Source: Spirochaetales bacterium (GTDB lineage Bacteria; Spirochaetota; Spirochaetia; SZUA-6; DRHE01). From it: 10,005 bases of DNA. Each line of letters starts with the position of its first letter. The first letter of the stretch is position 1. The DNA is taken from the NCBI GenBank assembly GCA_011049745.1, contig DRHE01000263.1:1-10005 (forward strand). Reading direction: 5' to 3'. Positions 1-6,792 of this stretch are shown in pieces. Under the pieces are notes generated by a model, which was given only the letters and a program-made list of their open reading frames with translations, was not told the origin of the DNA and searched no databases. The translations under genes were made by a program, and so were the position numbers.

Positions 1-1881
1 CTTTGCGGCCTGCGGTTGAGAGGGCGCCTGGCGCGGAGCCGCCGCCATGTCTCCATAAAGATCCTGGTCACTGAGCAGGTTAATCAGGGAAGGTGGGCGA
101 TTATCCTCAAGATCAACCGAGCTCTCATCTTCTTCCCAGTCCTCTTCAGTATCATCCAGTTTAAGAATTTCCTCCTCTTCTTCAATAGCCAGAACCGGCT
201 CGCTGTCACCAATATTGATAATCGGAACCGCATCCTCTTCCAGCTGCCCGGCTGCATCCAATATCAGGGAGTCGAACTCTAATTCTTCTTCCTCTTTTTC
301 CCCGGTATCAAATGAATAGCCCTTAAGATTTTTGAGGCTCCTTCGCCATTCCTCCTTAACCTGCGGCTTATACTGGGCAATAGCTTCTTCATAAAGCTCC
401 AGGGTATCTCTAAATTTATCAAGATCACTCCCTTTTTCGCCGCTTCCCTGCAGGGTCATAACCTGCTCCAGTGAGGCCATGGCCTTCTCGACTTCCCCCT
501 CGTGGCGATATATTCGGGAAAGGTAATAGTGGGCCTCTATACTCTCCGGATTCTCATCCAGGATATCCTGAAAAATCTGGGCCGCATGTTTCATCAACGA
601 TTGTTCAAAATATATCTCGCCCAGAAGCAGCCTGGCCCGCTCGTTTTGCGGATCTTTATCAAGATAGTCCTTTATCTCCTGCTCAGCCTGCTGGTAATCT
701 TTCCTCTCTTTTGCCAATACCGCCAGATCAAAGCGGTGCTCCATATTATCGGGAGACACCTCTGAAAGTTTACGATAGCACTCTTCCGCCTGCGATACTT
801 TCCCCAGCAGGTGATTCACTTTGCCTAAAGCCCTCAGGCTCTTACTATGGCGCTGATCCCGTTTTAGGATCTCTTCAAATTGTTCTGCAGCCTCCTCATA
901 TCTTTCCAAATATAAAAGAGAGTTGCCGAAATTATAGCGGGCCTCAAGGTCTTCCGGTTCCAGCTTCACCAGCTTTTCGTACTCAGAGAGCGCTTCCGAA
1001 TAGAGCTTATTCTCCTGCAGCAGAGCGCCCAGGTTGGCAACTGCCAGAGTATAAGTGGGGTTTATCTGTAATACCTCCCTGTAGCATTGAATTGCCTCGT
1101 CATTTCTGTTTAAGCGGCTGTATACCACCCCTAAATTATTGCAGGCCTGGATGTTATCAGGTTCCAGTTTCCGGATTTTCTTAAAAACATCGATAGCTTC
1201 TCGATGTTCGCCCAGTTCCTGCAGCACCACACCCAGGTTATTATAGCCATCAACCCAACTTGGGTCGAGTTTAACGGCACTCTTAAGCTCTAATTTAGCC
1301 TCAGAAAGTTTTCCGGCTTTCTCCAATACTATGCCCAGGTTATAGTGTATTTTGGCTTGATTTTCATCGACCTGTAACCCCAACCTGTAGATCCTGACAG
1401 CATCATCATACCTGCCCAGTTTTTCATAGATCGTTCCCAGGTTATTATAGGTGGGAACAAAATCAGGATTCAGCTCTTTCGCCTTGCTGAACTCCTCGAT
1501 AGCACGGGAATAATCTTCTACTCTTTTATAGACATTTCCCAGGTTATAATGAATATCCGCCCTTTCCGGATCCAGGGCCAGGGCTTTTTTAAAGGCTGAT
1601 GTCGCTTCTTCAAAACGCCCTACATTCTTGAGGGTTACTCCGAGATTATTGTGTGCTTCAGTATAATCCTTTTCTACTGCAATGACCTGCCGGAACTGTT
1701 CAATAGCCTGGTCATACCGGCCCAGACGGTCATATACACTGCCCAAAAGATTCTGCCCGGCCAGAAAACCAGGGGTTTGCTTCAGTATCTTACCAAGCAG
1801 CTTCTCTGCTTCCTGGTAATCACCCATGCGAAAAGCCGTTTTGGCCCTGGTCAGAATTTCCTGCGGGGTCATTGATTTCAT
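1..1881 (-). CDS. Large TPR-repeat protein with acidic C-terminal tail, partial (C-terminus off the window)
   Basis: The frame is open for 627 codons and still open at base 1. Residues 6-481 form 14 contiguous tetratricopeptide units, each exactly 34 residues with no insertion. They show the usual marks: N-N-L-G or Y-N-L-G at positions 5-8, Ala at 20 and often Pro at 32. Residues about 510-595 are very rich in Glu and Asp with short hydrophobic patches, then turn Ala/Pro/Gln-rich at the edge. No signal peptide or membrane segment is visible, so a cytoplasmic protein-protein scaffold is likely. The ATG at 1881 overlaps the stop of the upstream LamG/FN3 gene (ATGA) and has an in-frame TAA directly before it. 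A second ATG three codons later (1872) is possible. No Shine-Dalgarno is seen, which fits translational coupling. TPR proteins serve many roles, including spirochaetal flagellar-collar assembly; nothing here picks one. Confidence 0.95.
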   Translation of the reverse strand, partial: MKSMTPQEILTRAKTAFRMGDYQEAEKLLGKILKQTPGFLAGQNLLGSVYDRLGRYDQAIEQFRQVIAVEKDYTEAHNNLGVTLKNVGRFEEATSAFKKALALDPERADIHYNLGNVYKRVEDYSRAIEEFSKAKELNPDFVPTYNNLGTIYEKLGRYDDAVRIYRLGLQVDENQAKIHYNLGIVLEKAGKLSEAKLELKSAVKLDPSWVDGYNNLGVVLQELGEHREAIDVFKKIRKLEPDNIQACNNLGVVYSRLNRNDEAIQCYREVLQINPTYTLAVANLGALLQENKLYSEALSEYEKLVKLEPEDLEARYNFGNSLLYLERYEEAAEQFEEILKRDQRHSKSLRALGKVNHLLGKVSQAEECYRKLSEVSPDNMEHRFDLAVLAKERKDYQQAEQEIKDYLDKDPQNERARLLLGEIYFEQSLMKHAAQIFQDILDENPESIEAHYYLSRIYRHEGEVEKAMASLEQVMTLQGSGEKGSDLDKFRDTLELYEEAIAQYKPQVKEEWRRSLKNLKGYSFDTGEKEEEELEFDSLILDAAGQLEEDAVPIINIGDSEPVLAIEEEEEILKLDDTEEDWEEDESSVDLEDNRPPSLINLLSDQDLYGDMAAAPRQAPSQPQAAK

Positions 1882-3377
1882 TTAAATAACCAGGAGGGTC
1901 TCAAGCTTATTTCCCGTGAGAAGAGACTTCTATGGGGTGGTTCTGTAGAATCATATGCCACTACAGCGAAGTAGTAAAGCCGGTTATTCTTTAGGCCGGT
2001 AATTTCCAGTTGGGTTGCATCTCCGGCATCAATCGGCGATTCCCCCTGATCGCTTCCCTCGCCCAGGTAATGGCCCGGATAATCACCATAATAAACCAGG
2101 TAGCCGCTGACATCCTCCTCAAAGACACTCTTCCAGTGCAGGGTTGCTTTGCCATTACCGGCAACGCCATATAACCCTGAAGGCGGAGCGGGAGGAAGAT
2201 CGGGTTCATAAATCAATCTGATATCAGAGACCTCCGGCGTCACTTCTTTTAAGCCATCGGGGAAAAGCTCAACCATCACCTGAATATATCTACTCCTGAC
2301 CCCACTTAATTCTGAACCCGGCTCAAACTGTTGCCAGGGAGTTTCCAGCCTGTTCCGCCTTTCAAAATAGTCTGAGGCCTTATAATAAAAGTTCACCGCC
2401 GAATTTCCCGGTCTTTGAAAAATCGATTCAATACGCTTTATCCTGGTTCCGGTATATTCCAGATCGAATACCCGGCTTACAGCCCTGCCGGAAGAAGAGC
2501 GATAGCGTGTTAATCCCGTATTTTTTACAAACTCTCTGGATATTCGCAGTTCATCAAGAAATCCGGTATAATTTTTGCCTATGGTAAAAAGTCCATCACT
2601 GCCCCGCCCGATATGGGGAAGGGCTATATCGTCCCGGTTTCCCCCTTTTTCAGTAGTATATAAAACCGCCTCCGGGATTCCATCAACCAGGTATTCAACC
2701 ATACCGCTTGAGCTATCGAAACGCAGTAAATGATGATGCCAGATTTTCGGCAGGAGATGGGTAATACCTGAAAGGTTATAAGAAATGAGTTCCCGATCGG
2801 CGGAAATAAAAAAATTATCAAATTCCCAGTGGAGTTTTCTGCTGCGCACAACTACTCTCATGGATTGGGGCCGCCTGCTGTCAGCACCCCACTCAAACCC
2901 TTCCCAGGAGATAATAATTTCTCCATCATTGAGCAGCATAGGATAAAGCCAGAATTCGATGGTGAAATCATCCCAGAAGTTACCCTCTTTAAACAGCGCT
3001 CCCGCCAGGGGCGACAGGCTGATACCCCGATCCCTGCCGGTAAAACCGCCGCCGGCCCGGCCGTAGCGCTTAACCTCTTCGGAAAGGATAATATTATTTT
3101 CCTTGAGCCTATAAAATCCGGCAGCATCTGCAACCGGGTAGAGATTAAAATGGAGCAGCAGGTCGGTTTTGTTCGACGGCTGGTACTCAAAATCCTCTAA
3201 AACCAGGTCGAGACTGCCCCAGCGCCCTGATTTATAATCCAGATACTCCCGGGTAATCAGATCCTGCCAGTTATCTCCCCTGCCCAGGGTTATGGTTTTT
3301 TCCAGGGTAAAAGCCGGGGCAAGCAGGAAGAGTGAAAAAACAATTAGCAGAATTCTTAATTTCATTTCTTTTTTCAT
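1878..3377 (-). CDS. Exported LamG-like / fibronectin type III domain protein
   Basis: This 499-residue protein starts with a signal peptide: basic MKKEMKLR, a hydrophobic stretch at about 9-20 and a likely cut near residue 24. It should therefore be periplasmic or surface-located. There is no lipobox Cys. Residues about 70-285 look like a concanavalin/LamG jelly-roll, with FTIEFWLYP at 138-146, W-H-H-H at 213-216 and FLDELRIS at 273-280, the typical last strand. Residues about 300-390 are a further beta-rich segment. Residues 395-495 form a fibronectin type III domain, with a proline-rich lead-in, ATLHW at 411-415, SGYLVYYG and the YYFAVVAYD strand. Such proteins usually bind glycans or other proteins; the ligand is unknown and no catalytic site is evident. 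The ATG at 3377 has a weak AGAAGA 4 bases upstream. ATG codon 5 is an alternative start. Its stop overlaps the start of the TPR gene. Confidence 0.92.
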   Translation of the reverse strand: MKKEMKLRILLIVFSLFLLAPAFTLEKTITLGRGDNWQDLITREYLDYKSGRWGSLDLVLEDFEYQPSNKTDLLLHFNLYPVADAAGFYRLKENNIILSEEVKRYGRAGGGFTGRDRGISLSPLAGALFKEGNFWDDFTIEFWLYPMLLNDGEIIISWEGFEWGADSRRPQSMRVVVRSRKLHWEFDNFFISADRELISYNLSGITHLLPKIWHHHLLRFDSSSGMVEYLVDGIPEAVLYTTEKGGNRDDIALPHIGRGSDGLFTIGKNYTGFLDELRISREFVKNTGLTRYRSSSGRAVSRVFDLEYTGTRIKRIESIFQRPGNSAVNFYYKASDYFERRNRLETPWQQFEPGSELSGVRSRYIQVMVELFPDGLKEVTPEVSDIRLIYEPDLPPAPPSGLYGVAGNGKATLHWKSVFEEDVSGYLVYYGDYPGHYLGEGSDQGESPIDAGDATQLEITGLKNNRLYYFAVVAYDSTEPPHRSLFSREISLRPSWLFK

Positions 3378-3398
3378 GATTCTTCTATAAATTATAAT
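3371..3398 (+). promoter_or_regulatory. Putative uvrC promoter with a strand-symmetric -10
   Basis: The 41-bp spacer between the divergent LamG/FN3 gene and uvrC contains TATAAT at 3393-3398. On the plus strand a TTTTCA (four of six matches to TTGACA) lies 16 bp upstream at 3371-3376. Transcription would start near 3405, giving uvrC a leader of about 14 bases. The 8-base sequence ATTATAAT (3391-3398) is its own reverse complement, so a second TATAAT reads on the minus strand at 3396-3391. That minus copy has no good -35, and its start point would fall inside the likely ribosome-binding site of the leftward gene. The rightward promoter is therefore the more believable one. Consensus matching only. 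Confidence 0.42.
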
Positions 3399-3418
3399 CG
3401 GAATACCAATAAATTAAC

Positions 3419-5257
3419 ATGATAGCAAAGAGCAATCCAGTAGTTAAGTCAAATCTTGCTTCCCTTATAACAGAGCTGCCGGACCAGTCCGGTGTTTATC
3501 TTATAAAAAATGCCAGAGATAAGATTATCTACATCGGCAAGGCAAAAAGCCTGAAAAAACGGATTCGCTCCTACTTTAACACCACTAAAGATCTTAAAAC
3601 CCGCCATCTTCAAAGCCGGATATATGATATTGAAACGATCATCACCAAGAATGAGTGTGAAGCCCTGCTGCTGGAAAATAATCTTATAAAGCGCTGGAAA
3701 CCTAAATACAATATCAATTTGAAAGATGGAAAAACCTACCCGGTTATTAAATTGACTGCCGAAGATTATCCCAGGGTATTCAGGACTCGGACAATCACCT
3801 TTGACGGCTCAAAATATTACGGCCCCTTCCCCCGGGTTAACCAGATAGATCTCTACCTGAATCTGATTGACCAACTTTTCCCTTTGCGAAAATGCAGGGG
3901 CAAATTGAAACTTAGGCCCAATCCCTGTTTGAATTATCATATCAACCGTTGCAGCGCCCCCTGCTGCGGAAAAATAAGCAGAGAGGATTATTTAAAGCAG
4001 GTGGAGAGCGTGAAACTGCTGCTTTCCGGCAAAACTGAAAAATTGGTTCGGGAACTGAACACAGCCATGCACCAGGCTTCCGGAAATCTCGATTTTGAAA
4101 AAGCGGGCAAGTACAGAGACCGGATCGTGGCAATAGAAGAACTTGCCGCCGAACAGAAGGTGGTTGACTTTATAGGCGAAGAGAGGGATTACATTGGTTT
4201 CTTAAGCAGAGATTACCTGGCCTGCGGTGTAATCCTGCAAATGCGTGGGGGTAAACTGGTGGGCAGGGAAACTTTCCTATTTGAGGATTATTCCCCTGAC
4301 TCAGAACTCATGCTCCATTTCTTAACCAAATATTACAGTAATATGGAAAAACTGCCTGGAACTATCTATTTGCCGGAAAAAATTGACAGCAAGCTTTACA
4401 CTGAATTCCTGGCACGGCTGACCGGAAAGAAAATCAAAATCCTTTACCCGCAAAAGGGCAGGAATACCCGCCTGGTTGCCATGGCTCAAGGCGCAGCATT
4501 AGAAAAATTAAGCTCCAGCGAGAATAACCAGCGGCAGCTTCTGAAAGCTTTGCAGAAATCCCTGCACCTGCCGGCTGTGCCGAATAAAATAGAGGGCTTT
4601 GATATAGCCCACCTTGGGGGCAGAGATACAGTTGCCTCCATGGTTACTTTTCTCCACGGGCTGCCTCACAAGAGCAGGTATCGGCAATTCAGGATCAGGA
4701 GCCTGAAGGGGAAAATTGATGATTACCAGGCTATTAAAGAGGTAATAGCCAGACGTTACAGCCGTTTGCTGAATGAAAATCAGCAAAAGCCTGATCTTAT
4801 TCTGATAGACGGCGGCAGGGGGCAGCTCAATGCAGCTTTATCCATCTTAAGTGCCTTAGGGCTCTCCTCAATCCCTGTTGCCGGACTGGCCAAGAGAGAA
4901 GAACAGATCTTTCTGCCTCAAAATCCTGAACCACTTATTCTCGAGCCATCATCACCGGCCCTGCGCCTGCTGCAGAGAGTAAGGGATGAGTCGCATCGTT
5001 TTGCCACCAGCCGCCACCGCTCCATGAGAGATAAGAAAGTACAGACCTCAATTCTCGAGGAAATAGATTCCATAGGCCCGCAACGCAGTAAATTACTCCT
5101 TAAACATTTCGGCTCACTGGAAAAGATCGCAGCGGCAAAGGCTGAAGAGATATCCTTGCTACCCGGAATAAAAACCGGACTGGCGGAAACTATCCTGGCC
5201 CACCTCTCCAGGCTCCTTTCCCGCCGCGCACAATCACATAGTAAAGAAAAAGATTGA
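3419..5257 (+). CDS. uvrC: UvrABC excinuclease subunit C
   Basis: UvrC makes the 3' and 5' cuts around a DNA lesion after UvrAB recognition in nucleotide excision repair. At 612 residues it has normal full length. The N-terminal GIY-YIG nuclease has GVY at 25-27, YIG at 38-40, Arg48/Arg50 nearby and metal-binding Glu81 (3' incision). Cys159, Cys170, Cys178 and Cys182 match the conserved cysteine set reported to hold an iron-sulfur cluster in this family. The UVR motif that contacts UvrB lies at about 222-246 (NLDFEKAGKYRD). The RNase H-like 5' nuclease has Asp395 (GFDIAHLGG), Asp435 (DDYQAIKEV), Asp464 (LIDGGRGQL) and His526 (DESHRFA). Tandem helix-hairpin-helix motifs lie at about 548-598. 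The ATG at 3419 follows an in-frame TAA at 3410-3412, so it is the first possible start. The upstream ribosome-binding site is poor. The 3' end overlaps holA tail to tail. Confidence 0.98.
   Translation: MIAKSNPVVKSNLASLITELPDQSGVYLIKNARDKIIYIGKAKSLKKRIRSYFNTTKDLKTRHLQSRIYDIETIITKNECEALLLENNLIKRWKPKYNINLKDGKTYPVIKLTAEDYPRVFRTRTITFDGSKYYGPFPRVNQIDLYLNLIDQLFPLRKCRGKLKLRPNPCLNYHINRCSAPCCGKISREDYLKQVESVKLLLSGKTEKLVRELNTAMHQASGNLDFEKAGKYRDRIVAIEELAAEQKVVDFIGEERDYIGFLSRDYLACGVILQMRGGKLVGRETFLFEDYSPDSELMLHFLTKYYSNMEKLPGTIYLPEKIDSKLYTEFLARLTGKKIKILYPQKGRNTRLVAMAQGAALEKLSSSENNQRQLLKALQKSLHLPAVPNKIEGFDIAHLGGRDTVASMVTFLHGLPHKSRYRQFRIRSLKGKIDDYQAIKEVIARRYSRLLNENQQKPDLILIDGGRGQLNAALSILSALGLSSIPVAGLAKREEQIFLPQNPEPLILEPSSPALRLLQRVRDESHRFATSRHRSMRDKKVQTSILEEIDSIGPQRSKLLLKHFGSLEKIAAAKAEEISLLPGIKTGLAETILAHLSRLLSRRAQSHSKEKD
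5190..5257. other. 68-bp convergent coding overlap of uvrC and holA
   Basis: The last 22 codons of uvrC lie antisense to about the last 22 codons of holA. On the UvrC side they encode a basic tail after the helix-hairpin-helix region. On the delta side they encode the final hydrophobic helix and a Gly/Arg-rich tail (RGGKGAWRGGPG). No hairpin followed by a T-run is visible on either strand from 5150 to 5320, so the two messages probably overlap at their 3' ends. Confidence 0.85.
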
Positions 5258-6194
5258 GCAAAAAGGCCTGAAGATTCGACTTAACAGAGCGTAATCTGAC
5301 CTCAAATTCAGCAATCAGCATGATAATACCTTTAATCTCTGCTGCCTTGTAGTTCTTATCACTTTCTAAATATATCTTTTGTACACGCTTGCTCTTTATC
5401 CTTAAACGGGAAAATGCTTCACTTAAGGTGTAATTCCCGGCAATCAATCCCTTTAGAGCTGCTAATTTCCTGAACTGGCTTAAGAGCCCGTTTAAAATTT
5501 GCAGGGCTTCCCTTTCGCGCGACAGCAGCAGATTATGGAGAACTTCGAGAGCAATATCGAGCTTGCGCTGGGCCACCTTATCGAATAAAGTAAATACATT
5601 TTCTTCTTTGCTGTGGTAGATATACTTTTCTATTGCCTCTGATCCTATTTTCGCTCCCTTACCGAAAAAGAGGACCAATCGTTCACATTCCAGGCGGAGC
5701 TGTTTGGTATTATTCTCAACTATTTCCAGAAGATCATTGCACGCGGAAGGGGAGATAGTCATATCCTTCCGGCGGAAAAAATTAACTATCCAGCCTCTTT
5801 TCTGATTCTCAAAAAGCTCCCAGAATATTTTCCTGTTGTCTTTCGGTACTACCTTCTCAATGCGGCTGTTAACACCTTTGATGGTTTCCGATAAAAGCAG
5901 AAAACAGGCTTTACTCGCCGGATTGCTGCAGTATTCGGTAATGAGGCTTATATCTTCTTTTCTGGTGATTAAATCCATGTTATTCAGTATTACCAGTCGT
6001 TTTTTTGAGAAAAGAGTCTCATTCTGCAAAATAGAGATAATATCGGCTATCACAGCATCAAAGCCGTAGAAGCGGTGCACTTCCACTATTTCATTACCTT
6101 TACCGGAAAGCTTATCTATAAGATTCTTAATAAATTTCTCCTTCTCCCCCTCTTCGGGACCGAGCAGGAGAAATACCGAATTATCACTGCTCAT
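5190..6194 (-). CDS. holA: DNA polymerase III delta subunit (clamp loader)
   Basis: The delta subunit opens the sliding clamp as part of the clamp-loader complex at the replication fork. The 334-residue length fits the family. The N-terminal domain begins with VFLLLGPEEGEKEKF, matching the family's degenerate 'LxGxE' loop; there is no true Walker A, as expected for delta. The strand LFSKKRLVILNN (61-72) follows. Residues about 140-205 carry the middle domain, with TKQLRLECERLVLF and the ENVFTLFDKVAQR motif. The C-terminal collar domain has LLLSREREALQILNGLLSQFRKL (222-244), characteristic of delta. The ATG at 6194 lies 11 bases inside lexA, pointing to coupled translation; only a weak AGAAA precedes it. 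The last residues overlap uvrC on the other strand, and the Gly/Arg-rich tail after residue 322 looks non-conserved. Sequence identity in this family is low, so the call rests on motif order. Confidence 0.9.
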   Translation of the reverse strand: MSSDNSVFLLLGPEEGEKEKFIKNLIDKLSGKGNEIVEVHRFYGFDAVIADIISILQNETLFSKKRLVILNNMDLITRKEDISLITEYCSNPASKACFLLLSETIKGVNSRIEKVVPKDNRKIFWELFENQKRGWIVNFFRRKDMTISPSACNDLLEIVENNTKQLRLECERLVLFFGKGAKIGSEAIEKYIYHSKEENVFTLFDKVAQRKLDIALEVLHNLLLSREREALQILNGLLSQFRKLAALKGLIAGNYTLSEAFSRLRIKSKRVQKIYLESDKNYKAAEIKGIIMLIAEFEVRLRSVKSNLQAFLLNLFLYYVIVRGGKGAWRGGPG

Positions 6195-6792
6195 AATTTC
6201 TGATAAGAAAGGTTAATTTGCCAAGAATGCGCACATTCTGAGTAAAAATAGGAGGGAAAGCCGCGTTCTCCGCCTTCAGCATGACCCGGTTCTTTTCCAG
6301 AAAAAACCTTTTCAGGGTTACCGCTTCATCTACCAGGGCTACCACTATATCGCCGTTATCTGCCGTATTCTGATGGCGAACAATTGCAGTATCCCCCTCC
6401 AGGATACCGGCATCTATCATGCTTTCACCCCTGACCTTCAGGGCGAAATACTTACCCTTGCCAAGATATTTCTCCGGCAAATCAACGCTACCATCGAAAT
6501 TCTGTTCCGCGAAAAGCGGCCTGCCCGCGGCAACCGTACCCAGCAGGGGAATTGCCTGAATCCCCTCGGTATAGGCGTTTGAAGGACTGAGCACCTCGAT
6601 TGTCCGGGAACGGTTCATGATGCAATGCAGGTATTTCTTTTTTTCCAGGGCCTTTATATGATCATAACCCCCCTTTGCCGTAATATTGAAATTGTCGGCG
6701 ATTTCACGAATGGTCGGCGGATACTTATGTCCCCTTATGAATGCGGAGATGAAATCAAGCACTTCCCTCTGTTTCTTAGTAAGGCCCTTCAT
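6184..6792 (-). CDS. lexA: LexA SOS repressor
   Basis: LexA represses DNA-damage genes until RecA-ssDNA filaments trigger its self-cleavage. This 202-residue protein has a winged-helix DNA-binding domain (1-68) starting with the typical MKGLTKKQREVLDFI and PPTIREIADNF. The latent serine protease domain follows (about 80-200). The cleavage bond is Ala89-Gly90 within TVAAGRP. The catalytic pair is Ser124 (GESM) and Lys161 (VTLKRF), 37 residues apart as in E. coli LexA. All parts for autocleavage are present. The recognition-helix segment ITAKGGYDHIKALEKKKYL differs from the SPNAAEEHL (proteobacterial) and SSSTVHGHL (Bacillus) types and resembles what I recall of Leptospira LexA, so its operator is probably not the E. 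coli or Bacillus box. The ATG at 6792 overlaps the ntrX stop as ATGA, with a weak AGG 7 bases upstream. The gene overlaps holA by 11 bases. Confidence 0.95.
   Translation of the reverse strand: MKGLTKKQREVLDFISAFIRGHKYPPTIREIADNFNITAKGGYDHIKALEKKKYLHCIMNRSRTIEVLSPSNAYTEGIQAIPLLGTVAAGRPLFAEQNFDGSVDLPEKYLGKGKYFALKVRGESMIDAGILEGDTAIVRHQNTADNGDIVVALVDEAVTLKRFFLEKNRVMLKAENAAFPPIFTQNVRILGKLTFLIRNYEQ

Noticed and set aside
16..282. Short plus-strand frame opposite the acidic tail
   Set aside because: It is opposite a clearly coding minus-strand frame. Its Phe/Leu-rich sequence follows from reading GAA/GAG codons backwards, and there is no ribosome-binding site.
471..1184. Long plus-strand open frame of 237 codons opposite the TPR gene
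   Set aside because: It is an antisense shadow of the TPR array. The product is Pro/Ser-rich with periodic motifs that mirror the repeats, and no family features are visible.
3942..4133. Minus-strand frame with several cysteines opposite uvrC
   Set aside because: It is antisense to the iron-sulfur and UVR regions of uvrC. The strong family match is on the plus strand.
4594..4610. GGGCT-N7-AGCCC hairpin in uvrC
   Set aside because: It sits within the catalytic Asp395 codon region and has no following T-run, so it is not a terminator and is explained by coding constraint.
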